DNA of 25,664 nt from NCBI GenBank assembly GCA_964452045.1, contig CAYVKM010000052.1, positions 1 to 25,664 on the forward strand. Reading direction: 5' to 3'. The position numbers and the translations under genes were made by a program. Positions 15,531 through 23,812 of this stretch are shown here, piece by piece (within the stretch, counting starts at the first letter, position 1; each line of letters begins with the position of its first letter). This DNA is from CAYVKM01 sp964452045. Its GTDB lineage: Bacteria; Calditrichota; Calditrichia; RBG-13-44-9. Under the pieces are notes generated by a model. That model was not told the DNA's origin and did not search any database. It saw nothing but the letters and a program-made list of their open reading frames with translations.

Positions 15531-16307
15531 ATGACCTCAAAACCACTGATATTGGTGACTAATGATGATGGAATTTATGCCCCTGGTATTTATGCCCTGT
15601 ATAATGCGATGAAAAAGATTGGCGATGCCCGGGTAGTTGCGCCGGAGATGGAGCAAAGTGCAGTCGGCCATGCCCTCACAATCTCAGATCCACTGCGGGT
15701 TGGCGAAGTTGACCGTTACGGGGAAATATTTGGCCATGCGGTAAACGGCACCCCGGCCGACTGTGTAAAGCTGGCAGTGAAGGCTCTTCTGAACAAAAAA
15801 CCGGATCTGGTGGTTTCCGGCATCAACCAGGGCCCCAATACCGCCATAAATGTCATGTACTCCGGAACGGTATCTGCGGCCACCGAAGGTACTCTGATGG
15901 GCATTCCTTCCATTGCTTTTTCTCTGACTTCTTTCAGTAAGCATGATTTTAGTTTTGCTGCCGAATTTGCCACCCATCTGGCTCAAAAAGTACTGGGAGA
16001 TGGTTTATCAGCCGGCACCCTGCTGAATGTGAATATACCGGCTGTTCAAAAAAGTGAAATAAAAGGAGTTAAGATAACCAGGCAGGGTAAAGGTCGGTAT
16101 GAAGAGTATTTTGAGAAAAGGACCGATCCAATGAATCGACATTATTACTGGCTGGCCGGAAAAAAACTTCAGCTGGATATCGAACCGGATGTGGATGATG
16201 TGGCGGTTTTGGATAACTACATTGCGGTGACCCCCATTCAGTTTGACCTCACCGATTACAAAGCGCTTAAAAATTTAAAAGATTGGGAAATTGGTCTGCC
16301 GGAATGA
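15531..16307 (+). CDS. surE: 5'/3'-nucleotidase SurE
   Basis: Metal-dependent survival protein that dephosphorylates nucleoside 5'- and 3'-monophosphates; 258 aa. The signature VTNDDGIYAPG (metal ligands D12, D13) opens the protein, and VSGINQGPNTAINVMYSGTV gives the Asn ligand region. Two adjacent ATGs exist (15528, 15531); with the GGAG at 15522-15525 the second has the better spacing. Its end overlaps the guaA start by four bases (ATGA), so the two are translationally coupled. Confidence 0.95.
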   Translation: MTSKPLILVTNDDGIYAPGIYALYNAMKKIGDARVVAPEMEQSAVGHALTISDPLRVGEVDRYGEIFGHAVNGTPADCVKLAVKALLNKKPDLVVSGINQGPNTAINVMYSGTVSAATEGTLMGIPSIAFSLTSFSKHDFSFAAEFATHLAQKVLGDGLSAGTLLNVNIPAVQKSEIKGVKITRQGKGRYEEYFEKRTDPMNRHYYWLAGKKLQLDIEPDVDDVAVLDNYIAVTPIQFDLTDYKALKNLKDWEIGLPE

Positions 16308-17839
16308 AAAAAGTACTGATTCTTGATTTTGGCTCACAGTATACCCAGTTGATTGCCAGAAAAGTTCGTGAGCTCTCGGTCTATTCGGAAATCCAACCCT
16401 ATAATTATCCGATTCAGAACATTGTTGAAGACGATACGATTGGGGCAATTATTCTCTCCGGTGGCCCCTCATCAGTCTATGCTCAAGATGCCCCGCATTG
16501 CGATCCGGAACTCTTTACCCATGGCATACCCATCCTGGGTATTTGTTATGGCCTGCAGCACATCGCTTATTCCTTGGGTGGTGAGGTGGATCCCGCCGCG
16601 CAACGTGAATATGGCCAGGCAAATTTGATTTTTAAGAAGGGCGAACCACTTTTTCAGAATATCAAATCGCCAACCACGGTGTGGATGAGTCATGGAGACC
16701 ATTTAACCAAACTACCACCCGGTTTTAGGTCGGTGGGAAAGACGAAAAATTCACCTATCGCAGCCATTGTCAATCCTGCCAAAAAGATTTACGGGTTACA
16801 GTTTCATCCGGAAGTCTATCATACCATCAAGGGGAATAAGATACTCTCAAACTTCCTGTATCGTATCTGCGATTTTAAGGGCGATTGGACTGCCGAATCT
16901 TTTATCGATTCATCGGTGAAAAATATACGTGAACTTGTCGGGGATGAGAAAGTTTTATTAGGGTTAAGCGGTGGGGTTGATTCCAGTGTTGCCGCCTTAC
17001 TCATTCACAAAGCTATCGGAGATCGGCTGACCTGCATGTTCATCGATACCGGATTATTGCGGAATAAGGAAAAAGAAGAGGTGGAGCAGGTTTTTGGAGA
17101 ACACTTTCGGATAAACTTGATTTTAATCACCGCCGGAGATCGGTTTCTCTCTAAATTGAGCGGCGTTATCGAGCCCGAAGAGAAGCGTAAAATTATCGGA
17201 AATGCCTTTATTGAAGTATTTGAGCAGGAATCAGAAAAACTGGGAAATTTTAAATATTTGGGACAGGGCACATTGTATCCGGATGTGATTGAAAGTGTAA
17301 GTTTTAAAGGACCTTCAGCAACCATCAAATCCCATCATAACGTGGGCGGTTTGCCGGAACGGATGAATTTTGAATTGATCGAACCATTACGAGAATTGTT
17401 TAAGGATGAGGTGCGGGCGGTTGGAAAACAGCTTGAGCTTCCGGAAGCAGTATTGGGACGCCATCCTTTTCCCGGGCCGGGATTGGCGGTACGAATTATC
17501 GGAGAGATTACCGACCAACGTTTAGAAATGCTGCGACAGGCCGATACTATCTATATTTCTGAATTAAGGAACGCAAATTTTTATGATAAAATATGGCAGG
17601 CATTTGCCGTTTTGCTGCCGGTTCAGTCCGTAGGCGTGATGGGGGATGAACGAACCTATGAAAATGTTCTGGCGCTCCGGGCGGTAACCAGCACGGATGG
17701 GATGACTGCGGACTGGTTTGAAATACCGCGGGATGTACTGGCAAAAATATCCAACCGGATTATAAATGAAGTAAAGGGAATTAACCGGGTGGTTTACGAT
17801 GTAAGCTCGAAACCACCTGCAACCATTGAATGGGAGTAA
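16304..17839 (+). CDS. guaA: GMP synthase (glutamine-hydrolysing)
   Basis: Converts XMP to GMP with ATP and ammonia drawn from glutamine; 511 aa, normal length. The N-terminal class I amidotransferase has nucleophile C81 (GICYG) and H168/E170 (FHPEV). The ATP pyrophosphatase part has SGGVDSS (222-228), followed by the TAGDRFLSKLSGVIEPEEKR region and the C-terminal dimerisation domain. The start ATG lies in the ATGA overlap with surE; a TTG at 16283 would lengthen it without reason. glmS starts 13 bases after the stop. Confidence 0.98.
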   Translation: MKKVLILDFGSQYTQLIARKVRELSVYSEIQPYNYPIQNIVEDDTIGAIILSGGPSSVYAQDAPHCDPELFTHGIPILGICYGLQHIAYSLGGEVDPAAQREYGQANLIFKKGEPLFQNIKSPTTVWMSHGDHLTKLPPGFRSVGKTKNSPIAAIVNPAKKIYGLQFHPEVYHTIKGNKILSNFLYRICDFKGDWTAESFIDSSVKNIRELVGDEKVLLGLSGGVDSSVAALLIHKAIGDRLTCMFIDTGLLRNKEKEEVEQVFGEHFRINLILITAGDRFLSKLSGVIEPEEKRKIIGNAFIEVFEQESEKLGNFKYLGQGTLYPDVIESVSFKGPSATIKSHHNVGGLPERMNFELIEPLRELFKDEVRAVGKQLELPEAVLGRHPFPGPGLAVRIIGEITDQRLEMLRQADTIYISELRNANFYDKIWQAFAVLLPVQSVGVMGDERTYENVLALRAVTSTDGMTADWFEIPRDVLAKISNRIINEVKGINRVVYDVSSKPPATIEWE

Positions 17840-17852
17840 AAAGGAGCAGATT

Positions 17853-19685
17853 ATGTGTGGTATTGTCGGATATATTGGAGATCGTGAAGCACGGCCTATT
17901 TTAATGGATGGCTTGAAACGTTTGGAGTACCGGGGTTATGATTCAGCCGGGATTGCGATAATTCATAAAGGACGAATCAGTATTACCAAACAGGTTGGCA
18001 AAATTGCCGCTCTGGAAGAGGACCTGAACGGAACTCATCTTCCTGGTACGCTTGGCATTGCTCATACCCGCTGGGCGACTCACGGCGAACCAAATCAGAC
18101 TAATGCCCATCCCCATACCGACGGCACCGGAAATATCGTGCTGGTTCATAATGGTATTATTGAAAATTACAACGCTTTGCGTAAGATTCTTGGAGAGAAA
18201 GGTCATACTTTCCGCACCGAAACCGATACTGAAACCATTGCCCATCTAATTGAAGAATTCTACCGTAACGGTACAACCTTTGAAGAAGCATTCCGCATGG
18301 CCCTGTCCGAAGTCGATGGTACCTATGGGATTGCCCTGATAACAAAGTATGAACCGGATAAAATATTCTGTGCCCGTAAGGGTAGTCCTTTAGTGGTCGG
18401 TATTGGGGAGGGTGAAAATTTTATTGGATCCGATGCTTCGGCGATTATTGCCCACACCCGAAATGTTTTCTACCTGGAAGATGGAGAAATTGCGGTCATC
18501 AGTAAAGATGGCTTTGTCACCAAAACCATCGAAAATGAACTGGTGCAGAAGAAGATTGAGAAGATAAGTTTCGATCTGGAGCGAATTGAAAAGGCGGGAT
18601 ACCCCCATTTCATGCTCAAAGAAATTTATGAACAACCTCATACGGTCGCCGATGCCATGCGGGGCCGCCTGATTGAGGAAGAAGGGGTGGCCAAACTGGG
18701 CGGCCTCACCCCCATTCTGCATAATGTGCTAAGATCGCGTAAAATTTTCATTACCGCCTGCGGCACCAGTTACCACGCAGGTCTGGTTGGTGAGTACATG
18801 CTGGAGCAGTATTGCCGGGTACCGGTGGAAGTGGAATATGCTTCGGAGTTCCGGTACCGGGACCCAATTATTGAAGATGACAATCTGGTGGTGGTAATCA
18901 CCCAGTCCGGGGAGACTGCCGATACCCTGGCGGCATTGCGGGAAGCCAAACGGAAGGGCGCAACGGTGATGGGTCTGGTGAACGTGGTGGGATCGACCAT
19001 TGCCCGGGAAACCCATGGAGGGACCTATATTCATGCCGGACCGGAGATTGGCGTGGCCTCAACCAAGGCATTCACCTCCCAGGTAGCTGCACTCACCCTG
19101 TTAACCCTGATGATTGCTCGAACCAAGTCGATGTCGGCTGAGGATGGCCGGAAGATCGTAAAGGAGATGAAAGATCTCCCGGTGAAAGTGGAACAGGCGC
19201 TGAAGACCGCCGATCTGGTGCAGGCCATTGCCGAAGAGTTCCGGGATAAGCGAAACTTCCTGTACCTTGGTCGGGGTTATAACTATCCGGTTGCCCTGGA
19301 AGGTGCCCTGAAACTGAAGGAGATTTCATACATCCATGCGGAAGGATATCCCGCAGCGGAAATGAAACATGGTCCCATTGCCCTGATTGACGATGATATG
19401 CCGGTGGTGGTTATTGCTACCCAGGACAGTACTTATGAGAAGATTGTCAGTAATATCGAGGAAGTAAAAGCCCGTCGAGGAAGGGTTATTGCCGTGGTGT
19501 CCGAGGGAGATGACAAGTTGGATCGTCTGGTTGATTATACCATTCCCATACCCATGACCCTGGATCTTTTGCAGCCGATAATATCAATAATTCCTCTGCA
19601 ATTGCTGGCGTATCATATTGCGGTGATGCGGGGATGCGACGTGGATCAGCCGCGGAATCTGGCTAAAAGCGTCACGGTGGAATAG
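17853..19685 (+). CDS. glmS: Glucosamine-6-phosphate synthase (isomerising)
   Basis: Makes glucosamine 6-phosphate from fructose 6-phosphate and glutamine, the entry to peptidoglycan and LPS amino sugars. 610 aa. Cys2 (MCGIVGYIG) is the N-terminal nucleophile of the amidotransferase domain, with TRWATHGEPNQTNAHPH behind it. Two SIS domains follow (TACGTSYHAGL, TQSGETADTLAAL, then YLGRGYNYPVALEGALKLKE), ending in DQPRNLAKSVTVE. ATG 17853 has an AAGGAG box at 17841-17846 and is required to expose Cys2. Only 13 bases separate it from guaA, leaving no room for a glmS ribozyme. Both neighbours use glutamine as nitrogen donor. Confidence 0.98.
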   Translation: MCGIVGYIGDREARPILMDGLKRLEYRGYDSAGIAIIHKGRISITKQVGKIAALEEDLNGTHLPGTLGIAHTRWATHGEPNQTNAHPHTDGTGNIVLVHNGIIENYNALRKILGEKGHTFRTETDTETIAHLIEEFYRNGTTFEEAFRMALSEVDGTYGIALITKYEPDKIFCARKGSPLVVGIGEGENFIGSDASAIIAHTRNVFYLEDGEIAVISKDGFVTKTIENELVQKKIEKISFDLERIEKAGYPHFMLKEIYEQPHTVADAMRGRLIEEEGVAKLGGLTPILHNVLRSRKIFITACGTSYHAGLVGEYMLEQYCRVPVEVEYASEFRYRDPIIEDDNLVVVITQSGETADTLAALREAKRKGATVMGLVNVVGSTIARETHGGTYIHAGPEIGVASTKAFTSQVAALTLLTLMIARTKSMSAEDGRKIVKEMKDLPVKVEQALKTADLVQAIAEEFRDKRNFLYLGRGYNYPVALEGALKLKEISYIHAEGYPAAEMKHGPIALIDDDMPVVVIATQDSTYEKIVSNIEEVKARRGRVIAVVSEGDDKLDRLVDYTIPIPMTLDLLQPIISIIPLQLLAYHIAVMRGCDVDQPRNLAKSVTVE

Positions 19686-19781
19686 GACTGTCCAAGGCAT
19701 CTAAAACAGATTTTGCAGAAACAAAAATTGCTTGCGCTACATCAGCGAAAACTTTAACTTTTCTCCGCATAAAATTGATCT

Positions 19782-19868
19782 GCCGGGGTGGTGGAATTGG
19801 CAGACGCGCTAGGTTCAGGACCTAGTGGGCTTCGGCCCGTGCGGGTTCGAGTCCCGCCCTCGGCACCA
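19782..19868 (+). tRNA. tRNA-Leu (anticodon CAG)
   Basis: An 87-nt class II tRNA with encoded CCA. The acceptor arms gccgggg and cctcggc pair along all seven positions (one G-U). The anticodon stem ctagg/cctag holds the loop ttcagga with CAG at 19816-19818, reading CUG. A long variable arm (gggcttcggccc) and the T arm gcgggttcgagtcccgc follow. It is intact; a broken duplicate of its 3' end lies 366 bases downstream. Confidence 0.97.
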
Positions 19869-19873
19869 AAAAA

Positions 19874-19900
19874 TAAGCCTCAATTAAGAATTGAGGCTTA
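19874..19900 (+). terminator. Hairpin after tRNA-Leu, terminator copy 1
   Basis: A 12-bp perfect stem (taagcctcaatt / aattgaggctta) around a 3-nt loop begins six bases after the tRNA. The following sequence is only moderately T-rich. The same stem core (gcctcaat / attgaggc) recurs at 20270-20294 after the tRNA fragment, so tRNA end and hairpin were duplicated together. Confidence 0.75.
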
Positions 19901-19930
19901 TTCATTTCAACCTAAAAATGTTTGGATAAA

Positions 19931-20196
19931 ATGTACTTTGTGTATGTTTTACAATCTCGAAAAGACGGGGGTTTTTATATCGGACAGACTAGTAATTTGG
20001 ATTCAAGATTGAAGGCACATAAATTGGGAAGGTAAAATCAACCAGAGCTCGCCGTCCTTTGAAGTTAATATACTGGGAAGTGGTCGAGACTAGGGAAGAT
20101 GCTTTGGTTAAGGAGAAGGAATGGAAATCTGCAAGTGGTCGAAGGCGCTTGAAGAGAATAATTGAGAACCTGGTTAATAAGAATATTAAGGAATGA
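19931..20196 (+). pseudogene. Frameshifted small GIY-YIG nuclease
   Basis: Stand-alone GIY-YIG endonuclease of the short (UPF0213-like, about 88 aa) type. The first frame reads MYFVYVLQSRKDGGFYIGQT, carrying the YVYVL and YIG motifs, and stops early at a TAA after LKAHKLGR. One base later the family sequence resumes with VKSTRARRPLKLIYWE and runs to the TGA at 20194-20196. Restoring a single A in the ggaagg stretch near 20030 would give one continuous 88-residue frame ending NKNIKE. Either a recent inactivation or a sequence error. It sits between the tRNA-Leu hairpin and a duplicate of the tRNA 3' end. Confidence 0.88.
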
Positions 20197-20204
20197 TAGA
20201 AATT

Positions 20205-20267
20205 GTGCGGGTTCCCTGCCTGCCGTCTGACAACGTCAGTCAGGCAGGGAGTCCCGCCCTCGGCACC
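20205..20267 (+). repeat. Duplicate of the tRNA-Leu 3' end, interrupted
   Basis: gtgcgggttc (20205-20214) and gagtcccgccctcggcacc (20249-20267) together repeat tRNA-Leu 19839-19867 without mismatch (29 of 29). The copy covers the end of the variable arm, the T arm, the acceptor strand and CC of CCA. Between the two parts, inside the T loop, 34 extra bases are inserted. There is no 5' tRNA half here, so this is not a gene. Confidence 0.93.
20215..20248. repeat. 34-bp palindromic element inside the tRNA fragment
   Basis: The outer arms cctgcct and aggcagg pair (7 bp); an inner stem gtctgac/gtcagtc (one T-T mismatch) closes on the loop aac, and gcc bulges on the left. It sits exactly in the T loop of the tRNA-Leu fragment. 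It resembles short REP-like palindromes dispersed in many genomes, but only one copy is in this window. Confidence 0.8.
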
Positions 20268-20269
20268 TT

Positions 20270-20297
20270 AAAAGCCTCAATGAAAATTGAGGCTTTT
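20270..20297 (+). terminator. Rho-independent terminator, copy 2 of the tRNA hairpin
   Basis: aaaagcctcaat pairs with attgaggctttt around a gaaa loop and continues into a T run, making this a stronger terminator than copy 1. It follows the tRNA fragment by two bases, as copy 1 follows the intact tRNA. It probably was the original terminator of the tRNA gene. Confidence 0.8.
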
Positions 20298-20382
20298 TGT
20301 TTATATTTTGGGTAATTATTGTATTTCACAAAAATTGAAGGTCCATTTTTGATTCTCCTTTTCTCACTGAAGAGAGTAAAAG

Positions 20383-21696
20383 ATGTTAACCTATAAAAGA
20401 ATCTTCACTTTCTGGACACCTTTGGCGGCGACCTGGCTAATGATGTCAGTGGAAGGACCGTTTCTGGCTGCCATTATCGCCCGGCTGGCTGAAGCAAAAT
20501 ATAACCTGGCCGCCTATGGCATTGCCTTTTCCCTGGCATTAATTATTGAAGCACCCATCATTATGATCATGAGCGCATCCACTGCCCTGGTTAAAGACCG
20601 GGACTCTTTTCTTAAATTACGGAATTTTACCTATACCCTGAATATTTCAATCACCCTGCTCATGATTATTCTGCTCGTTCCGGGAATTTTCTATTTTATG
20701 ATGATGCAGGTAATCGGACTCCCGCAGGATGTGGCTCAGCTCACCCACCGGGCCTGCATGCTGCTCTTGCCCTGGCCGGGAGCGATTGGATACCGGAGAT
20801 TTTATCAGGGAATCCTGATCCGGAGCAATTTAACCCGTCGGGTTGCCTATGGAACAGTGATCCGGGTAACTTCCATGAGTTCGACTGCACTCATCCTTTA
20901 CTTTTTCTTTAATATTGATGGCGCACTTGTGGGAACCGGAGCGCTGGCGGTTGCCGTTACCCTGGAAGCGATATTCAGCAGGTGGATGGCCCGCCACCCG
21001 GTGAGGCAACTGCTCAAAATGACCGAATCCGGAGACAAATCCCCCTCTCCAATCAGCTATAGAAAAATCACCCAATTCTATTACCCGCTTGCCCTCACCT
21101 CAATCCTGGGTCTGGGCGTGCAACCGATGATTACTTTTTTCATGGGGCAGAGCCGGATGGCCATCGAATCCCTGGCAGTATTTCCGGTAGTCAACTCACT
21201 GGTGTTTATATTCCGGAGCATGGGCCTTTCTTATCAGGAAGTTGGTATTGCCCTGATGGGCCAAAATAATGAAAACTTCAGACAGCTCCGAAATTTTGCT
21301 TCCATCCTTGGCACTGTCGCTGTTCTTATCCTATGCACTATTGCCTTTACCCCACTCGCAACCATCTGGTATCATGAAATTTCCGGTCTTTCTGAGCTGC
21401 TGACCAGTTTCTCCATTCTGCCCACCCAAATCCTGGTTATCATGCCCGCACTGACGGTATTGCTGGCCTTTCAGCGATCCATCCTGGTGAATAACGATTA
21501 TACCACACCCATTACCATTGCTACAGCTATCGAGGTTAGTTTTATCATTATCGTGCTTTTTCTGGGAATCCGGGTTTTTGATCTGGCCGGAATTGTGGCG
21601 GCTGCGCTTGCCATTATTTCGGGACGGTTGCTGGCAAACAGTTATCTCTTTATACCATACTATAAGATGATCAGAAGAAATTCCGTCACGATCTGA
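20383..21696 (+). CDS. MATE/MOP-like multi-helix transporter
   Basis: Inner-membrane protein of 437 aa with about twelve hydrophobic segments. The N-terminal region (FWTPLAATWLMMSVEGPFLA, then IIEAPIIMIMSASTALV) has the layout of the MOP flippase superfamily: a polar first helix with an acidic residue, and a Pro-rich helix near residue 55. I could not assign it to a branch; MATE drug exporters and ANK-like members are both possible. Preceded by GAAGAGAG. The tRNA-Leu cassette lies upstream and the next gene is 77 bases downstream on the same strand. Confidence 0.7.
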   Translation: MLTYKRIFTFWTPLAATWLMMSVEGPFLAAIIARLAEAKYNLAAYGIAFSLALIIEAPIIMIMSASTALVKDRDSFLKLRNFTYTLNISITLLMIILLVPGIFYFMMMQVIGLPQDVAQLTHRACMLLLPWPGAIGYRRFYQGILIRSNLTRRVAYGTVIRVTSMSSTALILYFFFNIDGALVGTGALAVAVTLEAIFSRWMARHPVRQLLKMTESGDKSPSPISYRKITQFYYPLALTSILGLGVQPMITFFMGQSRMAIESLAVFPVVNSLVFIFRSMGLSYQEVGIALMGQNNENFRQLRNFASILGTVAVLILCTIAFTPLATIWYHEISGLSELLTSFSILPTQILVIMPALTVLLAFQRSILVNNDYTTPITIATAIEVSFIIIVLFLGIRVFDLAGIVAAALAIISGRLLANSYLFIPYYKMIRRNSVTI

Positions 21697-21773
21697 AAAT
21701 CATTCAAAACGATTTGGTAAATTTCTCTTCTTTTTTCTTTTCCCTTTATTTATTTTGAATCAAGAGGAAAGAA

Positions 21774-22262
21774 ATGGATCAGAATAAAAGTAATTTACTG
21801 GTTTATCTGGCCGGGGCCATGGAAAATGCTCCGGATAACGGCTCTGCCTGGCGGCAGGAATTATCCGATTTTATTAACAATGAGCTTCGGCATCGTGTGT
21901 TTAATCCCTGTCTGGAAGAAAGCCATGTATTAACCCGGGAGGAATTTCATTCCTTCAGAAAATGGAAAACGACTAACCTCAAACGATTTCGGGAAGTAGT
22001 TCATAAGATCATCAAAACAGATATTGGCAAGATTATCGAGGAGGTCGATTACATCATCTGTTTGTGGGACGAGCATGTCCTGCAGGGAGGGGGAACCCAT
22101 GGAGAACTGACCATGGCCCACTGGTTTAAAAAACCTGTTTATCTGGTAACAGACATGCCTCTTCAAAATATCAGCAGCTGGATTATTGGTTGTTCTACCG
22201 AAATTTTTTCCGATTTTGATCAGTTAAAGCAATATCTGAAGTCAAAGTATATCAGGGAATAA
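21774..22262 (+). CDS. Nucleoside 2-deoxyribosyltransferase-like protein
   Basis: 162 aa, cytoplasmic. The start LLVYLAGAMENAP matches the opening strand of the deoxyribosyltransferase fold, and DYIICLWDEHVLQGGGTHGELTMAHWFKKPVYLVT matches its catalytic Glu block (G-x-x-x-E) and last strand. The usual nucleobase-exchange activity cannot be claimed, since relatives include enzymes with other substrates. AGAGGAAAG precedes the ATG. The YqiA-like gene starts 38 bases later, probably in the same operon. Confidence 0.7.
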   Translation: MDQNKSNLLVYLAGAMENAPDNGSAWRQELSDFINNELRHRVFNPCLEESHVLTREEFHSFRKWKTTNLKRFREVVHKIIKTDIGKIIEEVDYIICLWDEHVLQGGGTHGELTMAHWFKKPVYLVTDMPLQNISSWIIGCSTEIFSDFDQLKQYLKSKYIRE

Positions 22263-22300
22263 TTACATCCTTCTTTCTTCTTTCATATTGAGGAATCATT

Positions 22301-22933
22301 TTGCGCTATATCTATCTCCATGGTTTTCTCTCCGGTCCCAGCTCAAACAAGGGAGTCTTCCTATCCCAACAGTTTCAGAAGGACGGGATTGATTTGCTCC
22401 GACCCGATCTGAACGGGGGCGATTTTGAGCATCTTACCATAACTAGTCAATTAAAAATTATTGACAATATTATCCAATCAAGTGAGGAAGATATTACCAT
22501 GCTTGGATCCAGCCTGGGAGGATTTTTGGCGGCACTCGCTGCCGAGCGCTGGCCTCAGGTCAAGAAATTGGTCCTGATGGCACCGGCTTTTGATTTTGTA
22601 AAGCGGTATTTCGACCGTTTGACGCCGGAGCAAATTGCGGAATGGAAAAAGCTGGGATTTATCAGGTTGTATCAGTATCACTATCAGGAAAACCGAAAAT
22701 TGGGCTATGAAATTATTGCTGATGCAAAAAAATATGAAGATTTAACTTTTAAGAAAAAGCTTCCGGCAATTATATTCCATGGAATCCATGATGCATCGGT
22801 ACCTTATCAGGTGAGCATTAATTATCTGGCCAACCATCCGGATGCACAACTAGTACTGTTCAATTCCGACCATGGGCTATTGGATCGGCTGGAGGATATC
22901 TGGCGTTTTACCCGTCTGTTTTTAAATATCTAA
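22301..22933 (+). CDS. YqiA-like alpha/beta-fold esterase
   Basis: Cytoplasmic hydrolase of the UPF0227/YqiA type, 210 aa. The protein opens with YIYLHGFLSGPSSNKG (oxyanion region), and the triad is S71 in GSSLGG, the Asp in GIHDASVP and the His in SDHGLLD. The start is TTG: GAGGAA at 22290-22295 sits at proper distance, the frame begins right at the conserved first strand, and no ATG is available upstream. Substrate unknown. It converges on the cold-shock gene with 19 bases between stops. Confidence 0.85.
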   Translation: MRYIYLHGFLSGPSSNKGVFLSQQFQKDGIDLLRPDLNGGDFEHLTITSQLKIIDNIIQSSEEDITMLGSSLGGFLAALAAERWPQVKKLVLMAPAFDFVKRYFDRLTPEQIAEWKKLGFIRLYQYHYQENRKLGYEIIADAKKYEDLTFKKKLPAIIFHGIHDASVPYQVSINYLANHPDAQLVLFNSDHGLLDRLEDIWRFTRLFLNI

Positions 22934-22952
22934 CAGAATACCACTTAACTTT

Positions 22953-23156
22953 TTATAACTTTCGGATATTTATTGCCCGGTCTCCCTTGATTTCCCGTTT
23001 GAGATCGAATCCTACCTGGTCACCCTCACCCAGAGATGTCCCCCGGAATTTTGGGTGGATATCCTGCAAGTTAAAATAGATTTCATCCTCATCCTCGGCG
23101 ACGATAAACCCGAATCCTTTAGATAAATCTATCATTTTGATGATACCTTTATCCAT
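22953..23156 (-). CDS. Cold-shock domain protein, divergent
   Basis: 67 aa, a single OB-fold nucleic-acid-binding domain. RNP1 is recognisable (KGFGFIVAED), but RNP2, normally VFVHF, is IYFNL, and the loop before it is short and acidic (EDEDE). ATG 23156 has an AGGGGA box 5 bases upstream; a longer frame to 23225 exists but adds 23 residues with no support. It is divergent from the lipoprotein gene and likely binds single-stranded RNA or DNA. Confidence 0.88.
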   Translation of the reverse strand: MDKGIIKMIDLSKGFGFIVAEDEDEIYFNLQDIHPKFRGTSLGEGDQVGFDLKREIKGDRAINIRKL

Positions 23157-23293
23157 AATTTCCCCTGTGGTTTTTATTTTCTCATATAGTATTTTAATAA
23201 AGCTTGCCTTATTTTTCATTACCAAAATCTATTTATTGGATATTTGTATTTATGATTGCTTTAAATATCATAAAAACCGGAATAGAATTTCCG

Positions 23294-23764
23294 ATGCGAA
23301 TAATCCTGATTTTTCTATTTATCGGCTTAGTTCTTCTTTGCTCCTGTGCTCATACATCCTATCAACCGAATTTTTTTTCCAAAGACAACCTAACCTTTGA
23401 TCAATTACCCGAATTATACCAGAATGTACCATACTTCCAGGATAAGGCCATTTATCAATTTATAGATGAACTTCAGGAGCCAGAGATTCCGACGGATAGC
23501 ATTACTTCCGGAATTGTCGGGGTGGTTGTCTGTCATCCGCTTATCAGTGAAACAGGAGAGGTCATAGCGGTTTATATCAAGCACCCCTTGGATCCTTTGG
23601 CTGATAAAGCATCGATGGAAGCAATCTTGAATTCCAAATTTAAAACCTACCAGGAAGTCACCGGTCAGCAGGGAAGATATTCCCTTATTATTCCCTTTAA
23701 ATTTTATATCCTGTATGAAAGAAAGCTGGAATCGTTTTTTAAGAAGAAAAACGAAAATCAATAG
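23294..23764 (+). CDS. Lipoprotein with TonB C-terminal-like domain
   Basis: 156 aa. A lipoprotein signal ends LCSC (Cys18). From about residue 70 the protein follows the TonB_C pattern: GIVGVVVCHPLISETGEVIA, a helix with ADKASMEAILNSKFK, then a closing strand YSLIIPFKFYI. It lacks the Pro-rich spacer and N-terminal anchor helix of true TonB, so energy transduction is doubtful. I chose ATG 23294, at the signal peptide, over a frame starting at 23204. The ribosome-binding site is weak. It is convergent with yjbQ. Confidence 0.75.
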   Translation: MRIILIFLFIGLVLLCSCAHTSYQPNFFSKDNLTFDQLPELYQNVPYFQDKAIYQFIDELQEPEIPTDSITSGIVGVVVCHPLISETGEVIAVYIKHPLDPLADKASMEAILNSKFKTYQEVTGQQGRYSLIIPFKFYILYERKLESFFKKKNENQ

Positions 23765-23812
23765 TAAATTTTAGAATTGTAGATTTGATAGCTTGGATTA
23801 TTCGGGAGAATT

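Noticed and set aside
17840..17852. glmS ribozyme upstream of glmS
   Set aside because: Only 13 bases separate guaA and glmS, too short for the ribozyme.
20205..20267. Second tRNA-Leu gene
   Set aside because: Only the 3' third is present, the T loop is split by 34 bases, and no acceptor 5' strand, D arm or anticodon arm precedes it.
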